The position numbers and the translations under genes are program-made. A stretch of 64,000 nt of DNA from Dichetophora obliterata (lineage: Eukaryota; Arthropoda; Insecta; Diptera; Sciomyzidae), in NCBI GenBank assembly GCA_963920525.1, contig OY986439.1, positions 476,001 to 540,000 on the forward strand, read 5' to 3'. The notes under the pieces were generated by a model. That model worked only from the letters and a program-made list of their open reading frames with translations, had not been told where the DNA came from and made no database searches. Below, piece by piece: positions 49,601-62,300 of this stretch. The stretch's first letter is position 1. Each line of letters begins with the position of its first letter.

Positions 49601-51960
49601 TTTTTAATTGCATTCAAAGTCCGCAAAATATATATTTTCTGAAATCCTTTATTGCTTAACCTGTTGTTTTGTCAATATTCTAAATAAAAATGTGTATTTC
49701 ACACCATTTTATTCTTTCAGATACTATCTTTTTAGGAAATACAATTGAGTTACGGCGAGTTTTTTCCCTCATGCACTCACATTGAACAGGTTTTGTACTA
49801 TGAACCGCAATTTCGGGAACATATTTTAAGCCTTATATCGTCATTTCAGTAGAAAGCAACATTTAAAGTCCGTTCAGACTTCCGTGCGATAACAAAGAAA
49901 TAATTTTAAAGGCTTTTTCTTTCTGCTTTGTTATTGAAAAACTTTAAAAACATTATATTAAAGTCAATGCATCGACTTTTTAATATTCTATATTTTTATG
50001 TACATAGGTAAGTAATTTTCAAGAAATATTTTGTATGTTAAAGTATACTTAATATAGTTAATTTTTTCTCCTTAAAATCACTTAGGAATCATATATTATT
50101 TTTACAATAAAACAATTAAAGCTAACATTAAAACATTAAGTAATGATTTTGTATAAAAAAATTTGATGCAATTATGATAAGAAATTTAAATATGTAAAAA
50201 TTTGGTATCAAGTAAAACAAAAAAATTTCAGACTTTTTCACTTTCCAAATATGTAAAATATTTATTTCGATACTTATAATTATATAACCCACAAATACTT
50301 AATGTTTGTATTATATTATAAATTGCTTTCAGAGTTTGCAATGATAGTTTTGTTTCTTTCGAATAATGTAAAAAAAAAATTAAATTCAGTCTTTGTAACA
50401 TAAACACAATTTTGTAATTTTATTCTTTGTTTAAATTCAATAGCAAAACTAATAATTTCAAGATCATTAAAACTATTCACATATGCTATCAAAAAGACCA
50501 AGCTTAAATGCGCCTTATTTCCAATGAAAAATACTTTTAACTAGATTTTATTGCGACGTTGCCTAAAACTATCAGTCCTCTTCTCGGTTTTGATAAAACT
50601 GTCCATTTTCAAGTTTTTGCTTTGAAATTAAAAAAAAAAACACAGTAATTTAAAAATTTAGTGCATGCATTTCGAATATTATTCGTGCCTACTTGAAAAC
50701 TGATATTCTATATAAAAACTGTTTCGCTTGAAGGAAGGTTTATGTCCAAATATATAACAATTTGATGTAACGGATCCCCTTGAAATTTTCTTGTTGATTA
50801 GTTATTTTTTATGTATATTCTATACATTAATTAATATTAATAAGTATTAATAAATATTTTTTATATAATGTGTTACGCTTAATAGTAATTTTACTAAAGT
50901 TGGCTTTGCAACTTGCATGATTTGAGGAAAAAAATAAATCTTACAATATACTATATAAATCCTTCGTCCTCTTTTCTTGGTATGTCCTAAAATCAATTTT
51001 AAAAAAATGAGACTTACAAATTACAAATAAAATTGTTGGTGTTTTATACACATAAATACTAGAAAAAACTATGTACAATGTAAGTAAACAAATATAGTTA
51101 AAAATTCAAAGTAGTGTAAATATATAAATCATTACAACTAATTTATTTAAAAGGTAACAATTAAAAAAAGGATTTGTATTGTCAACCAAAATTGCACATA
51201 TTGTAACTATCATAAAATACATTGGGAGGATTCGGAAAGCGTAATTGTTTTATTCGTAAGAGCTACTTGAAAAGAAAAGATAATAACTTTATAATAATAC
51301 TATGGGGTAATGGAAACTATCTTTAATGATATATACTTGCCTTCCTCCCTCTAAATTTTTTATTAAATTTATAGACCAAAATTATTTATTAAAAGTCACT
51401 TATCGTCCGTCCGTAGATTGATGTCCCATGTAAATGATTTTGAAATATCAGTCTGTGAAGTCTTTGCAATTTCAGGCTTAACATCGAAATTCTATTTCAA
51501 ATATAAAAATCACAGTTTTCTTTCTTAATGCGTCGTTTTAGAGTGATAAAGAAAGGCATAAACGCCGCGGAGATCGACGGTGGTGGTGCTTGAGTGCTTA
51601 TGTAAGAGTAGTAAATGGGATTGGAGGGCTCCGCAATTAATCATTCAGATAGAGAATGAGATCATACTACATAAGTGTACAATTGAAGATAAATATCTTG
51701 ATTTTGGGACTGAGATATTGCTTTCATACAAATATGTAATTTGTGTCTTTAAGGACTGTGAATACTTTAAGAATAACTCATTGAAAAATATTTGCTTACT
51801 TGTGCACCCTATCATAAGGTAAACCATCACTTAGGTAGTGATGCTCTAGTTGCGTCAAGTCAATAGTTGGTGGTTGCTGTTCAGTGCCTAGTCTAGATAT
51901 TGTCTGACCTGATGTGTTCAGAGCAACTTGCAGTAGTTGCTTCAGAAAATGCTGCTGATC
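46661..51960 (-). other. broad intron/UTR interval before the Z4-type exon
   Basis: 5.3 kb of AT-rich non-coding DNA, presumably the 3' UTR and polyadenylation region of the Z2-type isoform followed by intron. A stretch with repeated AACGAA motifs (about 48,483-48,625) resembles decayed pogo-like terminal sequence. No gene supported. Confidence 0.45.
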
Positions 51961-52988
51961 TTATAAAAAGTCTATGCATGGCTTTACAATATTCGATGAA
52001 GACTGTTGTTGGTGAGAGGGCAGCTGTACACTAGCGCCAGCATTGCTCCCAGAAGTAGAACCAACCATTGGAGAAAGTAGAAGTTCTGCTGCAGCAGCAG
52101 CGGCAGCAGCAGCAGCAGCCACCGCGTTGCCATTACCAGCACCACCATTGTTATGACTTGCAGCGGCAGCAGCGCTCAAGGAACTCAGGGATTGGTGGAG
52201 TCTGCTGCTGGGAGAGCCAACAACACCTGTGCCTCCGACATTATTGCCATGATGAAAATATGAATGGTGATTTTTTTGGCGTCTATGATAGATGCTCTTG
52301 TGGTTGTTTAAGCTGTTGAGAGTACGGAAGACTTTATGGCACAAATTGCACACCGCATTGTTGAGTGGCTGCAAGTGTTGTTGCTCCTTATGACGTTTCA
52401 GCGTTAATTTAGTACTGAGCAGTTTTCCGCAGACATCACATCGGTGACAAGCATTAAGCGGTAGTGGAAGAAGCAAACGATTTCCTCCGATATCACCAGC
52501 GCGTGATGAGGAGAGAATGCCTGTTGCGGAACCGCCTGTTGAGTTTCGTCCAGTCGAGGAGGGGGATAACGATGGTCGTCGGTGGTGCAATAAATGGTGA
52601 TGTTCCATGGGTGAAGTAGAACGTCCAAGGTGATGGTGAAGATGGGTTGGGGTTGATATTTCGTGGTGGGGGCGAAGTTGGTGGGCTGGCATCATAGGCA
52701 GCGAGAGTGGCTGGTGACTAAAGTGTGAATGGTGATGCGATGATGTTTGTTGCAGTTGTTGTTGTAAGTGATGTGGGGACGGTGAGGATGCCGCTTGTTC
52801 TTTATGTTGCTGATCTAATTGTAAGCATTGTTCTAGGTGGCGATCAGAGCGTTCTTGATGTTGTGAGTGCAGGTGGTGTTGTTGGTGGTGGTGATGGTGG
52901 GAGGGATGATGATGGTGTTGAAGATTGGTATTATTATTAGGGTTTCCACCGGATACTATTACCCCACCGATAAGGCTGGTGCTTTCAC
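51961..52988 (-). CDS. br: broad, alternative last exon 2 (His-rich, zinc-finger pair, Z2 type)
   Basis: Acceptor ATATAG|GT at 52,989; the first two bases complete the shared Gly codon, giving [18 protein letters not shown] long His/Gln-rich region follows (repeated HHHH and QQ runs, about residues 20-170), then two fingers: [22 protein letters not shown] and [22 protein letters not shown]. The tail has poly-Ala and Ser/Gly runs and ends KPCIDFL with a stop at 51,961. The fingers match the Drosophila Z2 type as I remember it. The ATG-like starts further upstream lie in the intron; the exon begins at 52,988. The homopolymer runs make this exon prone to length variation. Confidence 0.93.
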
Positions 52989-54812
52989 CTATATGATATA
53001 TAGGAAGAGAAGAAAAAAAGAGACAATAGTGACTTGCAAATTCCATTATTTTCTTTTTGTGTTTTTTTTCTTATTCTGTTTATGGTTTTAGTGTCATGTT
53101 GATAAATTAACATGTTATAACAAACAAATTCAGGCGCAATAATGTTACATATATATACAATATATCAGATGTTGTTTATCTTTCCAAAAATATGTTTTCG
53201 GTTTTACATTCGCATTCGAGATAATTTTGCACTTGATTCAAAACGGACGCATGTATACAAGTATGTTTCAATTAAAGTAGGGCAATATAATTTATATTGT
53301 TACACACATACTAATTTAAAATTAATTTAATTGTAACGATTTTGGGAAAAGGATTTTGAATACTTGAATAAATAAAAACATGTAAACATTGAAGTTCGGA
53401 GAGTTAGCAATCTTGTGTCATTTTTGCCACTGGTAACGTTAATGAAAAGAAATCAGTGATAAATATGACATTGTAATTTTGTCCGAGTATTACAGTTCTT
53501 AAAATTGATTGCTGCTATAATTTTTAAAAAAAAAAACAATTACTAACAAAAATTCCAAAATGAGCATGCGTTGCATAAACATTGATTAACACGTTATTTA
53601 AGTGGTAATAACAAATTTTGAAACATGTATTTGGCCTGATTTGTATAATTCATGTGTTGTTTTTAATATTTTGTTGTCACTAGTGTCTCTTTTTATATCA
53701 CTTTGCACAAAACCTCTTTGGTGGTGCTTTATGTTTAAACTGTTAGGTTGGGGTTTGATATAAGTTAATATGGGAATGAGGATTTTTTGGGAAACATTAA
53801 TTTTTTATGCATGTAAATGAAAAAAAAAACATATTGTCATTTGTATACGTAAATATGGGTAATAATGTTATAAATACCAATTGGATTTTGTATGATGTGC
53901 CGAAGTGTGAAGGAATTGTATATGGCATTGAATCGGAACATACATTGTACATAGTTTTTACATATATTTTACAAAGTACTTTTTCGGGTATCTTAATCTA
54001 ATATGCATTAATTAAACGCCTTAATGAATAAATAATAAAAAAAAAACACTCTTAATAGTAAGACAGAAAATAGCTAAAAGGATTTTAACGATGCATTTTT
54101 ATGTATATCACGAACGTATATACATATTTTGTTGTACGGATTCGTATTGGTCGGATCTCGATCGGCAAATTATTTAAATAATGTTTCCGCAACTAACCTT
54201 AAGGATATGTTTATAGAAAAGATATACGTTATACTTCAACAGACTCGATTGTGTATCTTATAAAAAATTTTTGTTTGGTACAAATATTAAAAATACAAAA
54301 ATATTTGAAAACACATTCTTGGTACCTAGTAAAGTTAAAGGGGAATTTTGGGGTGACTTCCAACTATGTATTACATAATTGACCAAAATAAAGGTTTCTG
54401 TTTTTCTCGTGTCCCTCATCTTAGATAATAACATTCTGTTTATTTTCAGCGTTTTTATACAGTAAAGCCATTTATATTTCTACATTAAAATTTCTTTTAC
54501 CAGCACCGTCGTTTACTTAAACTACTGGTTTTATATAAGATCTGCTTATATCTATCTAACGTTAAGTTTAATAAAATATTGCTGACTAAAATAATTGAAC
54601 TATCTAGTCCACTCATGCTGCATAAACATATGTATATTCACCGAGGGTTAAAACTGAAAGGAAGGCTTAAACTACATTAAAACATGAAAGTAAATGCTCA
54701 ATAAATCCACGTTATCGTCCTTACTAACAACTTGAGTAGAAAATTTAAGTTATTATTTGAAATAGTGAAACTAAATATTGGCATTAGCTAAGTAGTTGAA
54801 ATACACCAAGCC
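52989..54812 (-). other. broad intron/UTR interval before the Z2-type exon
   Basis: Non-coding, AT-rich. Includes the 3' UTR of the Z3-type isoform next to 54,812 and an A-run at about 53,528. No gene or clear mobile element seen. Confidence 0.5.
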
Positions 54813-55543
54813 CTATGAGGTTGACCTATGGTTAAGTGGCGAGTAGTACGGATTATGAACTGTCACTCCCAAGCTGGATGCTTGGCTGACTTCTGTTGTC
54901 GACTCCTGTTTGGGCTGCTTGAGGTTTCTGTGGTAAATGCTTTTGTGGTTGCGTAGACTGTTAAGAGAGCTGTAGACGCGCTTGCAAATATTGCAAACAG
55001 GCTCTTTTGTGGGACGCATGTGAACGTTTTGAATATGACGTTTAAGTCGCGTTAGAGATGATAGATTTTTATTGCAAGGGTCACAGCGAAAATCATCGCC
55101 ACCACTCGATGTGTTGAGATTTCCACCTGGGGCGTTCAATGTATTGCTTGAGCCAGCACCACTGTTGGATGCAGCCATATTGGCTGCCATTGCTGCAGCT
55201 GCTGCAGCAAACATTTGTGATTGCTGTGCAGAGGCGGCCGAGTTGTTGCCATTTCCGCTGCAGCTATTACTGCTAACTGTCGAGGCGTTGTTAGCCTGTT
55301 GCGTGTTCGCCTGCACGAGAGAGGACGGCAGTAGTTGAGTGCCTAGTGTCGAGACAACGGAAGCGCCAGTGCCGAGATTGCAGTTGGAGGAGAAGGTCGA
55401 CAGGTTAAGGCCACAAATGCCTGATGCTGATGTCATGGCTGTGAAGTTGTTCGATTGGTTGTTGTGGTTAATGTTATATTTATTGTTGATAGCGTAAGAA
55501 ATTTTGTTGTAGTTGTTGTTGATTGTTGTTGCCGTCAGTTGAC
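54813..55543 (-). CDS. br: broad, alternative last exon 1 (Asn/Ser-rich, zinc-finger pair, Z3 type)
   Basis: Acceptor GTCGTCAG|GT at 55,544, again completing the common Gly codon: [14 protein letters not shown]. About 150 residues rich in Asn, Ser, Ala and Gln include a run of Ala (about [12 protein letters not shown]). Two fingers follow: [22 protein letters not shown] and [22 protein letters not shown], then NLKQPKQE and a tail ending NHRSTS, stop at 54,813. The Asn/Ser-rich lead matches the Drosophila BRcore-NS-Z3 isoform. It is the first of the four alternative exons in transcription order. The second finger is very like that of the Z2-type exon (both end HKSIYH), suggesting exon duplication. 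Confidence 0.93.
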
Positions 55544-58500
55544 CTGACGACAAGGGGAAGAAAGTCAGAAAACGTTGTATTAGCTCAACGTCAAAAGTAT
55601 GCTTTGAAAAATTGGGATCATGTTATATAACATTGTTTTTGAATATTTATGTGGGAGGTTAGGTAATGTAATGTACCTGATCTTGGTTGATATTTGGTTT
55701 TCATTATTTTATTAAATAAGCAAAATTTATTTCTTTTTTGATTGTTTGCATTCAAGTCTATTGCGAAATATTAGGGTCTGTTGCCATTTCAAATAGGCCA
55801 GTTCTGTGATATCGGTATACAATTGCAAGTTTGAATTTTGACTTGGCCAATGTTCAGATTTTCGTGCATTTGAAATTTGGTTGTCTCTTGTTATTTGTAT
55901 GCATTTGGTATTCTACTGTACCGTGTACCCATGTGTGTGTTCAACGCCATCACCATCGTGTGTGTTTGGTTTGTATTTGTTATAGTTTTTTGTTTCTGTT
56001 TTGCATATAAAATGGGCATATTGTAGGGAAATATACATAAATAAATGTAGGTTGAGGTGTTTATTTGGTTGGGAGATGTAACAGTGGAATAATCGAAATT
56101 GGGCACTGGATAACTACGAATATGTTTATACATACAATAAAATATTATAAAAGTACACAATAAATAATTGTTAATTCAAAGGAGGTCGGTATGTTTTTAT
56201 ATATTTTGTTTTTAAATCTTAAGTTTGAATTTTAGCAACATCCACTTACACAGCAACTATTTTTTTTTTATTAACACAATATATGATCAGCAGTGCGAAT
56301 GTTTGCTTTGAAAATTTTGCTTTTGCTCTTCTAAATGTATGTTGCACTTCAACCAATTATATAGCTGGAGTCACCAGGCTTATTTTACGAAATACATGTG
56401 TTCTAAGTGTATAAGATTGTTTGCGGTTTGTGTTTAAGTTTGGAACTCTTGTTAATAAATTAGTTGTCCTGTAACCTTCGTATGTGTGTGTATTGGCGTG
56501 TTAAAAAAGCCTTACTTTTATAAATACATATATGTGTATTCATTGTAGTTGAAATTTTGGTTGCTCCGAAATAGAGTTGTCAGGAATGTAAATGATGGAA
56601 ATGATCTTTTATCCAATTATAACCATTTTTGTAATCTTTACTTTTAAATTAATTTACAAAACTGTCAAAAGTTGCATTTTAGGCAAAATAAACGACATCT
56701 GTTTTTCTTATTCATGCAAAATTTTACACGTTTGTTTTTGTTATAAACATTTTCCAATTGTTTTGCTTAAATATCTTAATAATAAAGTTACAATTACAAG
56801 TAAGCGTAAGTTTTTCTTAAATCTAAAATTTTGATATATTTATATAATATTTTTGATAATTTTTCAAAACTATTTAATATAATAATTAGTTGTGCAAAAA
56901 CTAAAATAAAAACGCGAATAACGCGATATGTGGTTAATAAAAGCTTAATTTAGAGGAAACAATTTGTGGGCTTAGAAGGAAAGAGATAAGTATGTGGTTA
57001 GTAGTTGATAATGATATGTGTGTAAGTTAGAAACCATAATTATACTTTTGCCTATTAGAAGTAAAACCAATCGTGTGTGTCAACCTGTATTTATAGTCAA
57101 CATAAATAGTTAAAAAAAGGGGTGGGGTAGGGTTCTTTTAAGTAAATGTAAGAAGAAAGTGTTAATTTCTTCCCATAAGGAAAGGGATTTAAAGCCAATC
57201 TGTGGTTTTCATTTAAATATACCTCATTGTATTTTAGTAGTTTGCCATAATTTTCATGCGTCTTTTGATTATCATTGGATTGCATTTTGCCCAATGAAGT
57301 GCATACTCTTGTATTCGTTGCATAAGTTGTGAAGTTGGTATGTTGGCAAGAAGCACTTACATACGTTATTATTATAGGAATTACAGTAGTCTGTACAATT
57401 TTGTAAACAAATGAAATATAACGTAAAAATGTAAACTGTGCATATTGCAGATAATTTATTATTCAAGAAAAGAAAAAAAATACAGTTACACAACATAAAT
57501 GAAATGGAATACAAACGAACAGAACGGAACAAAACGAAACATAAAAGTAATGAATTAAAAAATAATTTGGCGTGTTTAATTGTGCCTTTGTTAATTATTA
57601 AGAGATCATAAGGAAATAAATAAAACTAATGTTAATATTTATTAAAATTGTTTTAATAACACACATACACGACGATAAATATTGGAAAATCGATTATATT
57701 ATGACAAGAAAATAATGAAACACGCTAATTATATTAATTCCAATTTGTTAAAATGGCATACAAATCAAGAGATAATACTTCTTTAATAATTATACGATAC
57801 GAAGTATATATTAAATGGAATACGAATACAGAATCAGCACACAAAAACCAATTCACGGAAAATATATATCTGGTTTCCAATAAGTTGATGTTAATTTTAA
57901 TTTCTTATACAAGTTGTGAAAATTTGTTTTTCTTCTTTTTATATAATTAATGAAAACTAGCAAATGAAAAATTAAGCAATTGTCCGGCGACATGTTGTTG
58001 GTGTGAAAATAAATAAGCCTCGACTTTAATGATTATTCACTATAAGAAAGACACGATATTTTTCCATTTAACCAAAAATTTTACTAGTTATAACGCAATC
58101 TTACCGAGTGCCATAACTTAACACTGAATATTTAGTCAAGTATAAAGTTGTTGCAAATTTCGATTCCCTGTTTTTATAAGCTTCTTATGGATTATCAATG
58201 TCATCTTTTTTAACTTAAAAACCAATTTGAATGTTTAAGGAAAAATTTCGTTTCTTCCTTACACCGAGGAAAATAAATTAAAACGTTAACCTTTGAAACA
58301 ATCAAACAAGAAAGAAATTTATTCCGCTCTTTAAGTATTGATATTTTTCTAAAAAGTACAAACAATGCCATATTTTTACTTGGAGAAAATATCATTTGAT
58401 GAGAAAAAATTAATGCATCTAATTTAAATAAATTTGATTTAATTCATTATTCATTGTATTATTTTATTTAATTTTTTTTAAGCTTGAGGCTTTTTATGCT

Positions 58501-58696
58501 ACTTTCCTCAGTACAGCATTGTTTGAATATTATGAGTATTTTTGCGCAGAGAAAACTGTTGAGCTTTAAAATAAATCAAGTTTTAATAAAATAAACAAAC
58601 CAAAAGTTCAATAGAAATAAATGTTCGAAATGAATGCTTGTATATTAAATTTGCATTGATGGGAAATGTACTAAGGGTAATCATAAAAGGACTCAC
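55544..58696 (-). other. broad intron between common and alternative exons
   Basis: 3.15 kb intron separating the last common exon (donor at 58,696) from the first zinc-finger exon. AT-rich; no repeat family or regulatory element could be identified with confidence. Confidence 0.6.
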
Positions 58697-58747
58697 CCTG
58701 TGGAGATGTTGCCATTTCAGCTGCCGATTGCAGTTGAGAATTGAAAC
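58697..58747 (-). CDS. br: broad, 51-bp last common linker exon
   Basis: Acceptor TTTCAG|GT and donor AGG|GTGAGT bracket 51 bp encoding (G)FNSQLQSAAEMATSPQ plus the first base G of the next codon. The peptide corresponds to the Drosophila linker that ends VSPQG. This exon sets the phase used by all four zinc-finger exons. Confidence 0.92.
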
Positions 58748-58818
58748 CTGAAAGGACAAGATATGTAAATGCATGACTTTGATGTGCTCTATGTTGTTTG
58801 ACATTTAGAATTTATTAC

Positions 58819-58964
58819 CAGCAAGGGTGGCAGGATCGATGTTACTCATCGAGAAATTAAATGCTGCTGGTGAGGGAAAAAGTTTTGACTCCGCTGGTGA
58901 CATTAGAAATGGTGCTGGCTGATGCGGTTGCATGCTATTGTCCAATTCTTCATCGTTAACGGAA
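58819..58964 (-). CDS. br: broad, common linker exon (NDEEL region)
   Basis: 146 bp between GATTCCAG|TT and GCTG|GTAATA. It encodes [15 protein letters not shown]..., then [19 protein letters not shown] and SNIDPATLA, matching the conserved Drosophila stretch with MSPAE and AFNFPNIDP. The donor GTAATA is slightly weak. Phase is consistent on both sides. Confidence 0.92.
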
Positions 58965-59022
58965 CTGGAATCGTAACAATTTGAAAAGTTTTATTAAATG
59001 CAAACATAAATCTTCACAATAC

Positions 59023-59266
59023 CATAATGATCCCTTCCCACCGTCACCACTGCTGGATCTATTCACATCATGTTCGCCATTGGAGTCATTACTGTGGTCA
59101 TCCGAAGCTGAATGATTGTTATTTGTGCAAACCAATTCCATTGGTTCTGATTTTACTTCCTCCGTCGATCTTGAGAGTGGTGATTGTGTGAGATTGCTAG
59201 GTTTGTCTCCAGATGAGATGCCCTTTACATTTCCAGTTGTGTTATTGATTCCTGCAGGTCCATTAC
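59023..59266 (-). CDS. br: broad, common linker exon (SEPMELVC region)
   Basis: 244 bp. It encodes [15 protein letters not shown]..., then [42 protein letters not shown], almost identical to the Drosophila region. Acceptor TTTCTAG at 59,267. The donor is ATG|GTATTG, a weak GT site placing Cys-Ser at the junction; a slightly different donor position cannot be excluded. Contains a possible sumoylation-type motif VKSEP. Confidence 0.9.
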
Positions 59267-59322
59267 CTAGAAAGTCTGTGAATACAATATTGATGCATCA
59301 CAAATATTAATTAAATTCTTAC

Positions 59323-59728
59323 GTTTGTCCTCTTTTAGAGGCGGCGTATTGTTGTTATTGTGTTTAATTGTGGAAAAATCCGCCGGGGTCAGTTGTGGTG
59401 AGGAGCTGCTGGGATGCAAGGTATCAGGACTGTTGTTATTACTTGTTGGTAGTCCATTGTCGGGTCCAAGTATACGTTTTAGGTTGTTGGATTCCTCTGC
59501 TGACGGAGTAGAATTGTTACGTTCACATCGTAACATTGCTGCAGCAGCCATGCTTCGCTTAAAAAGCTGGTTGTTAATGTGTGATGAGGCAAGCGGCATT
59601 TGTGGAGGAGGTTGAGGAGACCCTGAATTTCGTGGAAACATACTGGAATCATCATGAAGTGACGAATGGTGTGAATTTATTGGAGTACGAGTACCAGTAT
59701 TAGTTAAATTTTGTATTTGGGCCAATTG
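59323..59728 (-). CDS. br: broad, common core exon after the BTB domain
   Basis: 406 bp, acceptor ACGATAG|CAATTG, donor AAC|GTAAGA. It encodes [55 protein letters not shown] and the conserved [20 protein letters not shown]. This is the flexible, Ser/Pro/Asn-rich core between the BTB domain and the zinc fingers. An apparent TTG start inside is not a start; the frame runs on from the BTB exon across a 63-bp intron. Confidence 0.93.
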
Positions 59729-59791
59729 CTATCGTATAAAAAAAAACAAAAATTTACTTTTATTTTCAGGTAAAAGTGATTATATGCTTAC

Positions 59792-59980
59792 GTTGTGAGT
59801 TTCCTCCGCTTGTTGTTGAGTCAAGCCTGAGACACGAAGTACTTCAGCTGTCTTCAGGAATGATTGCAAGGATTTTTGGTGAACATTGACTTCACCGTGA
59901 TAAATGAATTCAACAAGTGAGTGTAAATCCAGAAAATTGACATCCTGAAGTAGGATTACGGGATGTTTGCAGGGGGTGCT
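59792..59980 (-). CDS. br: broad, C-terminal BTB-domain exon
   Basis: 189 bp with clean acceptor TATACAG|AGC and donor AAC|GTAAGC, phase 0 at both ends. It encodes [20 protein letters not shown], then the highly conserved [13 protein letters not shown] and [21 protein letters not shown]. This is the second half of the BTB/POZ dimerisation domain of the BTB-core family (broad, fruitless, tramtrack). In Drosophila broad the preceding exon ends ...FRELLK; that exon and the start codon are not in the window, so the intron upstream is longer than 4 kb. Too short and start-less to show as an ORF. Confidence 0.95.
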
Positions 59981-61009
59981 CTGTATAAACAGACATGAAT
60001 ATATACAGATGTAAGTGGAAGTATAAAATGATACGTCAAATATAAAATATTTTCAAACATATTAATTTAAAAAAACTAGCTAAGTCGATATAAATATGTG
60101 GTAAATGCATAAAAATATGAAAAACTCATCCGTAGTTCATGCAATATGAAACCGTTGCAAGTTGTAACCTTCACAGATCGCGCATAATATCATCTTTGCT
60201 CTGCTTACAATACAAGCGCATTTGAAAAAACAGGTTTAGCAACGCACTGCCAAGTGCTTGCATCGTTGTACATACAAGCACATATTTTATAATATACATA
60301 CATATCTACAGTATAAGCTCTATCTTGCGATTACATTTTTGCTTGAGGAAACGAAATGATAATTTTGTGTACAAAATTAGTACGGAGCACGTTACATACA
60401 TTCGCAGCCCTTAATATAGAAATGAGATTGTTCGTGTGTTGGAAAGCAGACAACGAGAAGATATCACACTGAAGCATTAACATCGTATGAAAATTGGGTC
60501 AAGTGACAATGATAATTATGCGATATACCTTCACACTGGTAGCAAAGTGATGTATTCAATTTTTTAATGTTAAATCGTTTCAAATCTTTGAAACTGTTAT
60601 TACTTTAAATTTTTTGACTCGAGTGTAATGATAAATACCGAATATAAAGGGTAATTGCCCTTGTACTTAAGTAAATAAAATCTTAAGACTATAAAATAGT
60701 AAATAGACTATACCAAGATAGGGCAGCTTTTTCACAAGCAGAAATAACTTAACCACAGTGAGTTCGTGGCATACCCTAATAGATTAAGAATTTTATGAAT
60801 ATTTTGAAAGCTTTCCAAAAAACAAATTGCATAATTTTAATCTCTGTGATTTCAAAGTTTCAAATAATTTGCTGCTTAACTTAAATTGGAGTGTGAGGTT
60901 CTCATAAATTGTTACTCTTGAAATTATCGAAAATGGGGTTTCACTCGTCTTTTCGGAATTGGATGAAGTCTTATTTACTTTGTCAGTATAAATAACGTTA
61001 AGTCTTTTG
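59981..61009 (-). other. Proximal part of a large broad intron
   Basis: AT-rich; no coding frame or clear repeat. The intron continues beyond the window edge at 64,000. Confidence 0.5.
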
Positions 61010-61560
61010 AATTCGTTCCTGGACCCTTGTTTTTAAATATTTTTATTAATGATATATCTAAGTGTATATTGAACTTGCGCTTTTTACTTTATGCTGATAA
61101 CCTAAAAATGGTTAAGAAAAATTTCTGTTCTACTGACATTTCTGATCTGCAAGAGGACATTTCGAGAGCTTTTATTTCATGAAATTTTCATGTTACATTC
61201 TCTCAACTCACTTTGAATACATTGTCTAATTCATATTTATCCTTTCAATCTATTCTGATTCAATTATCCAATTAGTCCCTATCTACCGTGATCTGGGCGT
61301 TAGCTTTGATTCTAAATTTACATGTATTGACCATGTCAATTTTCCTATTTCTAAGGTTTACTCTCTACTGGCCTCTATACGTAGAATTAGTCCAGAGTTT
61401 TCAGATCCGCATACCCTAAATATGCTGTTTAATGTGTTTGTGAGATCAAGACTTGAGTACGCTTCCATTATTTGGTCACCATTTTATGGCACAACATCTT
61501 TTAGACTGGAAAAAAGTCCACGCGTACTGCGAAAGGGGTATATTAATTTTGTCACTCCGT
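61010..61560 (+). pseudogene. Decayed LINE reverse-transcriptase remnant
   Basis: On the plus strand, fragments read PGPLFLNIFINDISKC, FLLYADNLKM (YADD altered to YADN), DLQEDISRAF, then in another frame YRDLGVSFDSKFTCIDHVNF and FVRSRLEYASIIWSPFYG. These are RT motifs 4-7 and the C-terminal region of a non-LTR ORF2. Frame changes and a stop after RAFIS show it is dead. It lies antisense in the broad intron. Confidence 0.82.
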
Positions 61561-61644
61561 TTCTAATAATACTTTTGTTTGTAATTGTAATGAAATTTGC
61601 TATATGTGCTGATAATAAAAAACAAAAGATTAAATTCTAGAATG

Positions 61645-62300
61645 AACACAATCGGATGAAAACCACGCCTACCTCCCACACAAAACGGTAAATATCTTCA
61701 AATGCCAGAAAAATTAATAAATTGGCTTGGAATTTTGCATATAAACTTTAGTCTCAATTATTTACTATATAATAAATATAATATATATTTATACCCCTAC
61801 GCACATAAAAATGCATATGAGGTATATTTACTTTGTCACTTCGTTTGCAAAGTAGATAAAGAGGCTTGGCAAGAATAGAAATGTATATATATTTTTGATC
61901 AGGATCATCTCCGGAGTCGATTTAGCCATATCCGTCTGTCACGATAACAGCAGTAATTGCACAGCTATCCTAATGGAATTCAATAAACAAGCATTTTATT
62001 AAAAAATAAAGACCGATAAAAAAGGAGCTATATCGGATGAAAACAACTCCTACCTCCTATACAAAGTGACCTCCCTAAAAAGGTAGCATCTCTTCAAATT
62101 CCGCAAAAATTAATCTAATGACTTAAGATTTTGCACATTTGCTTTAATATGCACTTTGAGTATAAAATTTGTAAAAATGATTTTATGAAATCAATAAGAT
62201 CTCCTTAAATACCTCAAAAATTAGCACAGTGGCTTCAAATTTTGAAAATTTGTTTAAATCTTAACGATACACTCGACGATGTTTGAAACTTTTATTACAA
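61645..62300. repeat. Diverged dispersed repeat, two to three direct copies
   Basis: ATCGGATGAAAACCACGCCT (61,655 region) recurs as ATCGGATGAAAACAACTCCT (about 62,033), each followed by CTACCTCC, TCTTCAAAT and AAAAATTAAT phrases; a third weaker copy starts at about 62,200. Between them AGTCGATTTAGCCATATCCG then TCTGTC (about 61,917) is of a kind common in fly intergenic DNA, as I remember it. Origin unknown. Confidence 0.5.

Noticed and set aside
52068..52940. Plus-strand frames opposite the His-rich broad exon
   Set aside because: Antisense shadows of CAC/CAG repeats.
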